Assembly: GCA_021810805.1 (NCBI GenBank)
Contig: JAJZHW010000003.1
Coordinates: 1 to 64,000 of the forward strand
Source: Nitrospirota bacterium
GTDB taxonomy: Bacteria; Nitrospirota; Leptospirillia; Leptospirillales; Leptospirillaceae
Length of the DNA: 64,000 bases
Direction: 5' to 3'
Under the pieces are notes generated by a model. That model ran no database searches and was not told the origin of the DNA. It worked only from the letters and a program-made list of their open reading frames with translations. Of this stretch, positions 45,001-52,431 are shown in pieces. Each line of letters opens with the position of its first letter. Within the stretch, counting starts at the first letter, position 1. A program made the position numbers and the translations under genes.

Positions 45001-45269
45001 CCCAAGGGAGTCTCTGGCGAAGCCGAGAGGACGACGCCAGCAATATACTCCCGTGCTGCCCCTTCGGCCGCGATCGGACGAAGGGAGAGGTCCTCGAGAT
45101 CGAGGCGGCTGATGACGACCAGCCGGGCGGAAAGCTCTTCTACGAGAATGGAGCAGAGGGACTCGAAGGTGGTATCGAGGGGCGCCCCGGCAGAGCGGGC
45201 AAGCAGACGATTCGCATGCAGCGCTGCCCGGGTAATCTCTTCGCGATCTGTGATCTCCGGATTCAGCAC
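42057..45269 (-). CDS. GAF-GGDEF-EAL c-di-GMP turnover protein
   Basis: Cytoplasmic, 1070 aa, no membrane helix. Three GAF-like domains (about 15-175, 185-360, 375-540), GGDEF (RLGGDEF, residues 622-626) and EAL (signature EML, starting at residue 749). The GGDEF site is intact but lacks the upstream RxxD inhibitory site, so product feedback is not expected. EAL residues look complete: ISLNVG, VVEVTEG, LDDFGTGFSSL, DEIKLDG, VAEGIEN, QGYFYAKPMP. Either or both activities are possible. The last 100 residues hold a Cys (about 1004) followed by spaced His residues in a CZB-like layout. GTG 45269 lies 25 bases after the cupin gene. Confidence 0.9.
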   Translation of the reverse strand: MLNPEITDREEITRAALHANRLLARSAGAPLDTTFESLCSILVEELSARLVVISRLDLEDLSLRPIAAEGAAREYIAGVVLSASPETPLGQGPAGQVLRSGRPMVAMLPDALPPAMGFHDRVRRFDLGGSALAPIYTAEGLWGILSVYRGSNASFSPDILPLLQSFAQDIGDFLDRRNQFQELSVRRSFQEATEELQSRLLRGLSVREIQSALLESVVDRMAFPAALLVREPLGNSLRVTKRIEGARLSHRTRGGREDFDVDAGRSELSLAISDVDLPSVPEGEPALFIPADSSLWSPFLRKIFDEHSLKGILLFFLETLDSPPQRMSLLIGTPSSHAPSQEITELLAQMIKGVRMSLSQSRDKVRLELYSRFYRAMGEIGKLVARHPLPSDLYDGICQTIVEVTGIDLVFISLLEPGDRVRVVSARGRARDFIDGAVFSVNPEDPGRCLIHSRTLGTNDVVEFPLLEEWLCSDAVREVARPWHLRNTLTVSFSKDGSRIGILGIISKEEELFDKTLAGLLSGVAQDISFSLEFLDRQERLKTLASTDLLTGLPNRAAFLEELVRLTSGSSAESFALGILDFDGFKNWNDAFGHVEGDNLLRRMAGELPGELPEGVFLARLGGDEFGFCLSRRGAIDRREVEEISRKILDLGGRLDGGHNLVTVSLGWAVFPTDAKTPADLLARADESLYASKLGGRNRSTFFGPEIDRAMVARVETRRSFPLALDQGEIVFWVQPQIDVRAGRIEGIEMLVRWKRNEGMVPPGAFIPEVEREPMLIRKLGSHALKEASRLRQEVSPLLPGLRISLNVGGGHFLHPAFLDDVERALKGDPGTGLVVEVTEGASLESPERTTRIREELRRRGLELSLDDFGTGFSSLHHVADLLPDEIKLDGSFMRSFRMRTNAFAVVGSTLLLSDLSGSRLVAEGIENRSDIDLWLRMGGSLVQGYFYAKPMPVDEFTSFLRKPLPEMILPPVYPVEELPFLEYAFRTAREAEGEQGISLKLSCPLDLWFEVRGLHYYHLPSWHAAREAHRKFHREGEHLGGSEVARLEAPLHALREEIDLYLQSLPLRS

Positions 45270-45294
45270 GGTTGCGCCCCCCGGGTCTCTTCCA

Positions 45295-45951
45295 TCATGC
45301 GGCGTTGGATTCCATAAGGTGGCCGGTCTTGACGAAGATGAGGCAGCCCTCCGTAGAAAAAGGATGGTGCCGGCTCATATGGGGCGCCCGGTACCAGCTG
45401 CCCGCAGGGTAGGCGCCGTGCTCGTCCTCGAAGGTCCCTGAGACAACAAGAATCTCCTCCCCGCCGAAATGCCGGTGGGGCTGAAAGATGGTCCCGGGAT
45501 CCCATCGGACCAGGGCAGTGTTGGCCGTCCCGCCCGAGAAGAGGGGGAGGACCGAGAGACCAGGCACAAGGCCGGGGGAGAAGCGAGCGCCACTCGTTTC
45601 AAGGCCGGCACTCTTTCGGTCCTCCTCGGGAAACTGCCCGGACTTCAGGAACAGGAGGGAGGGGTGTTTCGAAAGAAGAGTAAGACCGGAGCCGCCTGCA
45701 ATGCGAAGATAGCTTCCGGTGGGCCAATCGCGTCCCCCGACCTCAAGGAGCCCTTCGAGAAGCAGAACCTCGAGATCCTCCCCCGCTCGATCCAAAAGAT
45801 TCCCGCCAGAAAGTCGCACAAACGAAGACTCAAGACGACCCGGTATGGTTTCAAGCGCACAGACGGACTCACCGTCTTTGCGCTCACTCCAGATACGGTT
45901 GTCCGGAAGGACAACAATCCGCTGGGAACGGTCGGCATGAAGGGACATCAT
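45295..45951 (-). CDS. ChrR-like double-cupin protein
   Basis: Encodes 218 aa. The second half has a full cupin metal site: HRHFGGEEILVVSGTF with two His and the Glu, and later APHMSRHHPF with the third His, as in ChrR anti-sigma cupins. The first half is a cupin-like domain lacking these residues. There is no N-terminal anti-sigma zinc domain and no sigma factor gene next to it. It is 25 bases before a c-di-GMP gene, which suggests a shared signal. AGAGGA precedes two adjacent ATGs (45951, 45948). Confidence 0.82.
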   Translation of the reverse strand: MMSLHADRSQRIVVLPDNRIWSERKDGESVCALETIPGRLESSFVRLSGGNLLDRAGEDLEVLLLEGLLEVGGRDWPTGSYLRIAGGSGLTLLSKHPSLLFLKSGQFPEEDRKSAGLETSGARFSPGLVPGLSVLPLFSGGTANTALVRWDPGTIFQPHRHFGGEEILVVSGTFEDEHGAYPAGSWYRAPHMSRHHPFSTEGCLIFVKTGHLMESNAA

Positions 45952-46239
45952 AGATCCTCTGAAAAGATTTTTTAATTCAGCATTATCAATTCTAGAAGGA
46001 TCAGGAGAAGAATTTCAAGGTGCAAAAAAAATGACCCTGACTGCGAAGCCATGAGAAAGCAATCACTTAAGGGTTCCCGGCTGTTGTGGTATACTTGTGC
46101 ACGATCCCGCAAAATCCATCAACTTTCATCAATCCTCACCCCAATGGGTTCGGGAACGGTGTCCTCCCGATGCTTGTGTGATGGTCCCGATGAGCTCTGA
46201 TCGACGGCAGTCTTCCGATTGACGACATCTGGAGGCCCC
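45952..46239. promoter_or_regulatory. Divergent intergenic region, cupin / LOV-globin gene
   Basis: 288 bases between divergent genes. An extended -10 box TGGTATACT is at 46087-46095 on the plus strand, placing the start of the LOV-globin mRNA near 46102 with a leader of about 138 bases. It is directly followed by GTGCAC in the 12-mer CTTGTGCACGAT, which also occurs at 9199-9210. On the minus strand a GATAAT near 45982 may serve the cupin gene. I see no c-di-GMP riboswitch motif in the leader. Confidence 0.5.
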
Positions 46240-49200
46240 ATGGACAACAATTCACCCGACCCCACCCCTCCTCCCCCCGCCCCGGTGGAAGACCATCGAG
46301 ACTGGATCGCCTTCCTCCGGGAGATTTCCAACGAGTCAATTTACATCACGGACGATCGCGGACACCTTGTTTTCGCGAGCCAATCCTTTGCCGCGGGGCT
46401 CGGTTATACATCCGAGGAGATTCTTCGCCTGCCGCTTGCGCTGTGGGAGGAGCCGGGGACAAGGGATGAGACACCCCCCCCTCTCGAAAAAATACGAATA
46501 CTGGCCCTCCCTCCGACCTCTATTCTCACAACAGAAACCCATTACCGCAAAAAGGACGGAACGCTCGTTCCCGTTGAGATCCATTCCCGTCCGATTGTCC
46601 GAAACGGATCCCGATATGCGCTCCACTCGGTACGAAATACCTCTCTCCGAGCCGCGGCCGAGCATGAGCAAAAGACCCTTGCCGGTTACAACCGGCTCCT
46701 GATCGAGGCCAATCGAACCCTGTTGACGGCATCCGACGAACTCTCCCTCTACAAGACACTTTGTCGTCTCTCCTCTTCCCTTGAGGGGATCTCCCTGGCG
46801 TGGGTCGGAGCTCCCGGGGAGGACGGCTACTTCCGGATCTTTGCCTCAAACGGCCAAACCGGCTGGCTCGACTCCGTCCGAATTCCCTCCGACCCGGTGG
46901 CCACCGGAATCACAAGCGCCCCCTATCAAGCTTGGAAGGATGGAGAGCCGGTCTTCAATCTCGCCTTTGACGACACCCTGGCCGGGGAACGTTCTTCCTT
47001 TGCCCAGCATGTCCGACGCGCCATCCGCAAGTTCGGATTCAAAAGTCTCGCGGCCCTCCCCATTACCGGCCTCGATGGAAAACGCATCGTCCTCACCCTC
47101 TACCACACGGCCCCCGCAGCATTCGATCTCCCGCTGCAGGAGGTCCTCACGGAGATCTCCCAGGATCTTTCCCGGGGACTCGAACGGCTGCAAATCCTCC
47201 GGAGCAGGAAGGAGGCGTTGAATCTCAAGAATGCCCTCCTCGACAACGCCCTCTCCGGGATTCTCATGGTTCAGGATCGAACCATCATGACAGTGAACGC
47301 GCGCCTCCTCGAGATGCTCGGATACGATTCTCCCGACGAGCTCGAGGGGAAGTCGTCCCGGATCCTCTATGCCGACGACGAGGAGTTTCTTAGGGTCGGA
47401 TCGATGATTTACCCTGCAGCCTTCCGGGAAGGAAGAGTCGTCGTGAACGATGTCCGGGGACGGAAAAGATCGGGAGAGATCCTCTTTGCCGACTTTTCGG
47501 CCACCTCCGCCAACATAGGGGGAGAGGAGATCCTCGTGGCGACGATCCATGACTCCACGGAGCGTCATCTCCATGCCCGCGCCCTTGAGCGCCTCGTCTC
47601 CGTCAATGCGCTCCACGCCCGGGCCAATGTGATTTTGACAACGGTGGAGGAGGAAAAACGACTTCTTAAAGACCTGTGCGATCTCGCTGTCGCTCAGGCG
47701 GGAGTGAAACTCGCCTGGATCGGCCAAGCTGACCCCGGCGGAGAGATTGAATTTCTGGCCGCCGCCGGCGTGACGGATTTTCTCCGGGAAGCCCGGATCT
47801 CTGTCGACAGTCACCTTCCCAACGGGCAGGGCCCCGCAGGCCGGGCATTCCGCGAGGCGCGGCCTGTCTTCGATGAGATTTTTTCTCATCCGTCATGGGA
47901 GGCCCCTTGGCAAGAGAGGGCGAGACGCTACGGGCTCGAAAGTCTCGCCGTCCTCCCCATCCTCCACAAAGGACGGCTCTGGGGTCTCTTCGCACTCTAT
48001 TACGGAGAGCGTCAAGTCTTCGAGGCGTCCGTCCGGAGCGTCCTGGAAGACCTCGCCCAAAGCGTCTCCCGGGGGCTCGACAGGATTGACCTCCGGTCGT
48101 CGGAACGGCGGACAAGCGCCCTGAATGCCGCGATTCTCGAAGCTTCCGCCTTGGGAGTCATCCTGACCCGGGGACCGATCGTCCGATTTGCAAACGGTCG
48201 CATCGAGGATCTCCTGCATCTTCCCGGGCCCTTCGAAGGCCAAAACCTCCTCGATCTTCTGGGGAATCCGGCCGAGCCGGCAGGGATCGGGGAGCGCATA
48301 CTCGTCCCCTCTCGCCTGCGGGAACGGGTCCTGATGGAGGTCCCCATCGGGATTCCCGGGAGCGGAGACACGAAATGTATCGAGATGTCGGGAGTTCCTT
48401 TTTCACAGGAGGGCTTCGATACTCTCTGGACGCTCTCCGACATCACCCTGAAAAAGAAGGCACGAGAGGGGGAGGCTCTCCTCGCCCGAGCTCTCGTGGC
48501 CGTTCACGAAGGCGTCATCATCACCGACAGCCAGCGCAGGATCATCTACAGCAACGAGGCCTTTACCACCATTACGGGCTATCGCCACGACGAGGCTGTC
48601 GGACAGGATTGCCGATTCCTCCAGGGAGAGAACAGCGACAGGGAAACCGTGGACTCGATCCGGCGAGCCCTCGACTCCGGACAGACCTTTCGGGGCCAGA
48701 TCCTGAACTACCGAAAAGACGGATCTCCCTTCTGGAATCTCCTCACCCTGTCCCCGGTCAGGAACCCCGAGGGAGCCATCACGCATTTTGTAGGGGTCCA
48801 GAACGACATTACCGAATTCCGGAACCTTCTCGAACAGAACAGCCGTCTGGCCTTTACAACCCAGCACGATCCCCTCACAGGTCTCCTCAACCGCTCCGCC
48901 CTCGACGACCATCTCCTTCGGCTCGTGGCCCGAAAAAACCGCCAGGGGGGAAGCTTCACCCTTGGGATCCTCGACCTCGACGACTTCAAACCCGTCAACG
49001 ACACCTTTGGCCATGCCGCCGGCGACACACTTCTCCAGGAGATTGCCCGCAGGCTTTCGGAGACGATCCGAAGCCATGATCTCATCGCCCGGATCGGGGG
49101 CGATGAGTTTGCCCTCGTGGTCGAGGACATCGGCACCCCCAATGCGCCCGAGTTCCAGGCCTTTCTCGACCGACTCCGCAGGATTGTGGAAACCCCCTTT

Positions 49201-51378
49201 GAGGTCGTTTCGGGACGACTGACCCATATCGGACTCAGTCTGGGACTCGCTCTCTACCCCTCCGACGCCCTTGACCCCGAATCCCTCCTTCGGGAAGCCG
49301 ATCGCGCCCTTTGCTTCATTAAGGAACGGAAGCATTCCCGGGAAAGATGGTGGCATTTCGCCGGAGAACCGGAGACGGGTGTCTCTTCCCGTGAAACCGA
49401 TCCCTATGGAGAAGGAGCCAAAGCCCTCCTCGAAAAATATGCGGAAGCGATCGCTCCGGCCGTCGACCGCTTTGTCGATGCGTTCTACGGAAAGCTCGAC
49501 TCCCTGCCCGAGGCACGGGCCATCCTTGAAGCCCTTGGAGAGGAAGAGCGCCAAACCCTCGCCCTGCGCCAAAGCGAGCACCTCCGATTCCTGCTCTCCC
49601 CCCGGACGACGCGGGAGGCGATCCTGTCCCGGGCGCGAATTGTCGGGGAGATCCATTGCCTCTCAGGAGTCTCCAACAGCCTTCTCGTAACCGGAATGAA
49701 CCTCTACAGAAAACTCCTCTCCTCCCAGATTCACCGGGGAATCGTTCCCGACAGGGATCGGGTCAAGATTCTGGCTGCGGCCGATTACAGGATCGAAGAC
49801 CATATTCGGACGGAACTCGAGGCGGAAATTTCCACCGTAGGCCACTACATGGAGTCAACCTTCGCAGATCTTCCCGTTCCCCCCTCCCAGGACGCCTGTC
49901 CCGAAATCGATCTTCTTGGGGATTTGCCCGGAGTTCTCAGCGCCTTCTACCTCTCCTGCTCTCCCTCATTGCAGGGAGACTGTCTCCTGGCCTCCTCCGG
50001 AGCTCAACGGGAGAGTCTCCGGTCGATTTTCGCAGAGGCCTACTCGGCCGAGGTCCTCTCCAGCCTCATGGAAATACAGACCCGATCCCTCTCCGATCCC
50101 GCCCTTCCTGAACCATTCCGACAAATGAGCCAAGCCAATGTCAGGGCTCTCCTTGAGATTCCCATCCAGTCGGTCGATCGAGGGATCAACGGCTCCAATG
50201 ACACCGCCCCTGTTGTCGACCACTGGCTCGTGATTGCGGGGAGCCACCCCAATCAGTTCGACAGCTCCTGGGCGCGGCAGTTTGCCCAGAGCCTCCGCCA
50301 GAGAATCGAAAAACGATTGCAGGGAGACATGAGAGACTCGGGCGGCCTCCCCCCAGAAACAAGGGAGGCCTATCGCAGGGAGCTGAGGCAGGGTGGACTT
50401 TCCATGTATATGCAACCGGTCGTGGACCTCAGGACCAAAGCCCTGAGCAAGGTGGAAGCCCTCGCACGTCTGACGCGTCCGGACGGTCAAACCCTCATGC
50501 CAAACAGGTTTCTTCCCGCCTTGACCGACACGGATCTCGACTGGCTCTTCAGGGAAGGATTGTCGCAATCCCTCGCCCATCTTGCCGCATGGGACCGGTC
50601 AGGCCTTGTCGTCGATGTTTCCGTCAACATCGCGCCCACAACCCTGGTCAACCCGTTCTGCGGACAGTGGGTCAGTACCGCCCTCTCGGCCCAGGGCATT
50701 CTTCCTTCGCGCCTCACCCTCGAGATCCTGGAAAATCAAACCCTGGCAAACTCCCCGGAGCACCGAGAGGCGATCAATCGGCTCCTTGCTCTCGGAATCA
50801 AGCTTTCCATGGATGACATGGGAGTGGGGTACAGCAACCTTCAAAGGTTGGCCAGCCTCCCCTTCGACAAGATCAAGATCGACCAGTCTCTTTTGGCCCA
50901 TATCCGGATCAACCCCCTGGAGACATTGGGGATTATCGGGGCGATTGTGCAAATGGGGCAGGAGCTGGAACACGGCATCGTCGTCGAGGGTCTGGAGGAT
51001 GAAGGGATGACCGAGGCCGCGATGATCCTCGGAATTCAATACGGACAAGGCTTCAGCCTGGCTCGCCCCATGCCGGCCGACCAGATCGTTCTGTGGAACT
51101 CCGTACGGGAGAAGCAATTGAGTCAGGCGGGAATCTCGAGTTGGCTGGGCGCCCTGGCTTCCTCCTGGATTCACCTTCACCATGCCCCTTCCAGACTTCC
51201 CCATCTTTCAAAATGCCCCCTGACCGTCTTTCTCTCCCGACATGGAAACGACGAGTTCCGCCATCTTCATGAGGAGCTTCACGCCGGGATCCGCATGCAG
51301 GAAGCGGGAAAGGATCTCTCCTCATGGTTAGCCCAACAGGTCAAAGCGGAAGGCGCTCGGATATTCCGGGGGGAATAG
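46240..51378 (+). CDS. PAS/GAF/LOV-GGDEF-globin-GAF-EAL sensor enzyme for c-di-GMP
   Basis: 1712 aa, soluble. Start ATG 46240 follows GGAGG. Order: PAS (about 25-130), GAF (155-310), PAS (325-440), GAF (450-610), degenerate PAS (620-740), LOV-type PAS (745-870), GGDEF (motif 953-957), protoglobin-like helical domain (about 1056-1207), GAF-like (1215-1375), EAL (motif 1406-1408), C-terminal Cys/His segment (about 1640-1712). The LOV part has GQDCRFLQGE with the adduct-forming Cys at residue 791, LNYRKDGSPFWN and GVQNDIT; only the usual Asn before Cys is Asp. GGDEF is intact with an RxxD inhibitory site (RSHD). The globin part has a candidate heme His at about 1139 (GEIHCLSGV). EAL residues are intact: VEALARL, SVNIAP, MDDMGVGYSNL, KIKIDQS, VVEGLED, QGFSLARPMP. 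Confidence 0.92.
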   Translation: MDNNSPDPTPPPPAPVEDHRDWIAFLREISNESIYITDDRGHLVFASQSFAAGLGYTSEEILRLPLALWEEPGTRDETPPPLEKIRILALPPTSILTTETHYRKKDGTLVPVEIHSRPIVRNGSRYALHSVRNTSLRAAAEHEQKTLAGYNRLLIEANRTLLTASDELSLYKTLCRLSSSLEGISLAWVGAPGEDGYFRIFASNGQTGWLDSVRIPSDPVATGITSAPYQAWKDGEPVFNLAFDDTLAGERSSFAQHVRRAIRKFGFKSLAALPITGLDGKRIVLTLYHTAPAAFDLPLQEVLTEISQDLSRGLERLQILRSRKEALNLKNALLDNALSGILMVQDRTIMTVNARLLEMLGYDSPDELEGKSSRILYADDEEFLRVGSMIYPAAFREGRVVVNDVRGRKRSGEILFADFSATSANIGGEEILVATIHDSTERHLHARALERLVSVNALHARANVILTTVEEEKRLLKDLCDLAVAQAGVKLAWIGQADPGGEIEFLAAAGVTDFLREARISVDSHLPNGQGPAGRAFREARPVFDEIFSHPSWEAPWQERARRYGLESLAVLPILHKGRLWGLFALYYGERQVFEASVRSVLEDLAQSVSRGLDRIDLRSSERRTSALNAAILEASALGVILTRGPIVRFANGRIEDLLHLPGPFEGQNLLDLLGNPAEPAGIGERILVPSRLRERVLMEVPIGIPGSGDTKCIEMSGVPFSQEGFDTLWTLSDITLKKKAREGEALLARALVAVHEGVIITDSQRRIIYSNEAFTTITGYRHDEAVGQDCRFLQGENSDRETVDSIRRALDSGQTFRGQILNYRKDGSPFWNLLTLSPVRNPEGAITHFVGVQNDITEFRNLLEQNSRLAFTTQHDPLTGLLNRSALDDHLLRLVARKNRQGGSFTLGILDLDDFKPVNDTFGHAAGDTLLQEIARRLSETIRSHDLIARIGGDEFALVVEDIGTPNAPEFQAFLDRLRRIVETPFEVVSGRLTHIGLSLGLALYPSDALDPESLLREADRALCFIKERKHSRERWWHFAGEPETGVSSRETDPYGEGAKALLEKYAEAIAPAVDRFVDAFYGKLDSLPEARAILEALGEEERQTLALRQSEHLRFLLSPRTTREAILSRARIVGEIHCLSGVSNSLLVTGMNLYRKLLSSQIHRGIVPDRDRVKILAAADYRIEDHIRTELEAEISTVGHYMESTFADLPVPPSQDACPEIDLLGDLPGVLSAFYLSCSPSLQGDCLLASSGAQRESLRSIFAEAYSAEVLSSLMEIQTRSLSDPALPEPFRQMSQANVRALLEIPIQSVDRGINGSNDTAPVVDHWLVIAGSHPNQFDSSWARQFAQSLRQRIEKRLQGDMRDSGGLPPETREAYRRELRQGGLSMYMQPVVDLRTKALSKVEALARLTRPDGQTLMPNRFLPALTDTDLDWLFREGLSQSLAHLAAWDRSGLVVDVSVNIAPTTLVNPFCGQWVSTALSAQGILPSRLTLEILENQTLANSPEHREAINRLLALGIKLSMDDMGVGYSNLQRLASLPFDKIKIDQSLLAHIRINPLETLGIIGAIVQMGQELEHGIVVEGLEDEGMTEAAMILGIQYGQGFSLARPMPADQIVLWNSVREKQLSQAGISSWLGALASSWIHLHHAPSRLPHLSKCPLTVFLSRHGNDEFRHLHEELHAGIRMQEAGKDLSSWLAQQVKAEGARIFRGE

Positions 51379-51572
51379 TAATGGATCCGATTTCGAAGCG
51401 AGTTGAGACGGAGAACCTGCCGTCAGAAATCGCAAGAATCTGACCCAGCCTCGTAGCCGTTAAGAATTCCGCGCCAGATCTGACTAACGAAGGCGAGAGC
51501 ATTGGATTGGCACGCAGAAAAAGAACTCGGAGAAGAGACTTTGAAGAATCGTCGTAAAAATGGACTGGAATA
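51379..51572. other. Intergenic stretch between the LOV-globin gene and tRNA-Arg
   Basis: No gene found. A weak inverted repeat GTCAGA (51422-51427) / TCTGAC (51439-51444) lies 44 bases after the stop and may help end transcription. No T run follows. No repeat of the tRNA 3' end is seen, so there is no sign of an integration site. Confidence 0.35.
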
Positions 51573-51650
51573 TGGCGCGCCTGGAGAGATTTGAACTCCC
51601 GACACTCGGAACCGGAATCCGATGCTCTATCCGGACTGAGCTACAGGCGC
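51573..51650 (-). tRNA. tRNA-Arg (anticodon CCG)
   Basis: Read on the minus strand, acceptor GCGCCTG pairs with CAGGCGC. D-arm AGCTCAGT...GAGC, anticodon stem TCGGA/TCCGA with loop TTCCGGT (anticodon CCG, decoding CGG), and T-arm GGGAG-TTCAAAT-CTCTC(C) fit a normal cloverleaf. The discriminator is G and the 3' CCA is encoded (51573-51575). Confidence 0.95.
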
Positions 51651-51677
51651 ATAGGAGGAAGGAAATTGAACCTAAGA

Positions 51678-51707
51678 AGAATATCCGAAGTGACTTGACC
51701 GGGTCAA
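51678..51707 (-). promoter_or_regulatory. Predicted tRNA-Arg promoter
   Basis: On the minus strand TTGACC (51702-51707) and TATTCT (51678-51683) are 18 bases apart, with a start near 51671, about 20 bases before the tRNA. The -35 box is part of a perfect 7-bp inverted repeat, CTTGACC/GGTCAAG (51694-51708), and overlaps the stop codon of the upstream membrane-protein gene. Confidence 0.55.
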
Positions 51708-52150
51708 GAAGAAAACACATCCATCTCCGAGGACGTCCTTACAGCCTCCTTATTGCCCGACCTGTCGGACAATGAGACCGCCGCAACTCCCGCACACACA
51801 AGAAGTATCCCGACCCAGCGAAGCATGGGGATCTTCTCCTGAAGAAAGAACAGTGCCGAAAGGGGCGTCAGGATGTAACCGATGGAGGTAAGGGGAATGA
51901 TGTACGAAACATCGGAAACAGAGAGAAGCTCCATCAAGATTCCGAAGTGTAGAGCCTCAAATGCCGTCCCCACAAGGACCTGAGGAGAGGCGACCACCGG
52001 AAGAAGGAAGGAAAGGGATTTAAGGGACTGTCCTGAAAACGCCGGGACATTTGCCAAGCCCCTCTTGATCAGGACAAAGCCGATGGCCTCCGAAAGAAGA
52101 CCGGCCAAGAGAAGGATCCAGATCTTTCTTCTCGAAAAGGACACATCCAA
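51704..52150 (-). CDS. Small EamA/SMR-like four-helix membrane protein
   Basis: Encodes 148 aa with four hydrophobic helices, half-size EamA/SMR type. LFFLQEKIPMLRWVGILLVCAGV closely resembles the C-terminal hairpin of the hpnI-linked protein at 19254-19625, and SDVSYIIPLTSIGYILTPLSALF matches its SQVVPMTGLGYVLTALMA, so the two are paralogues. It starts 3 bases before the end of the upstream tatA spacing and is probably co-transcribed with tatA. Substrate unknown; lipid-linked or amphipathic molecules are typical for the superfamily. Confidence 0.78.
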   Translation of the reverse strand: MDVSFSRRKIWILLLAGLLSEAIGFVLIKRGLANVPAFSGQSLKSLSFLLPVVASPQVLVGTAFEALHFGILMELLSVSDVSYIIPLTSIGYILTPLSALFFLQEKIPMLRWVGILLVCAGVAAVSLSDRSGNKEAVRTSSEMDVFSS

Positions 52151-52153
52151 CCC

Positions 52154-52342
52154 TTACTTCTTCGACTCGATCTTGTCGTCACCCTCCGATGGCTCGGAGG
52201 AGTCCTTGAGAGATCGCTTGAAGTTCGAGATGGCCTTCCCCATGCCAGAGCCGATTTCCGGGAGCTTTTTTGCCCCAAAGACCAGCATGACAATAAGAAG
52301 GATGACGATCAGATGGATCGGTTCAAAAAGTCCTGTCAACAT
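52154..52342 (-). CDS. tatA: Sec-independent protein translocase TatA/TatE
   Basis: Pore-forming subunit of the twin-arginine export system. 62 aa: a short periplasmic start, one membrane helix ([13 protein letters not shown]), the FGxxKLPE hinge ([17 protein letters not shown]), an amphipathic helix and a charged tail. No tatB or tatC is near. It follows nuoN by 89 bases on the same strand. Confidence 0.92.
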   Translation of the reverse strand: MLTGLFEPIHLIVILLIVMLVFGAKKLPEIGSGMGKAISNFKRSLKDSSEPSEGDDKIESKK

Positions 52343-52377
52343 GAGAATTCCCCCCGTCGGATTGTTCCGGCTACTTC

Positions 52378-52408
52378 AGTATACACCGAATTCCTCTCTG
52401 GCGAGGAA
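52378..52408 (-). promoter_or_regulatory. Hairpin and -10 box between nuoN and tatA
   Basis: TTCCTC (52391-52396) and GAGGAA (52403-52408) form a 6-bp stem 24 bases after the nuoN stop, without a real T run. Just downstream on the minus strand is TATACT (52378-52383), a possible -10 for tatA; its -35 is not convincing. Together they may mark the end of the nuo unit and the start of the tatA unit. Confidence 0.3.
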
Positions 52409-52431
52409 AAGGTTGGAATCCGGCATTGTCC

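Noticed and set aside
46102-46239. c-di-GMP riboswitch in the leader of the LOV-globin gene
   Set aside because: The GEMM conserved segments are not visible.
51379-51650. Integration (att) site at the tRNA-Arg gene
   Set aside because: No integrase, no direct repeat of the tRNA end and no foreign-looking segment beside it.
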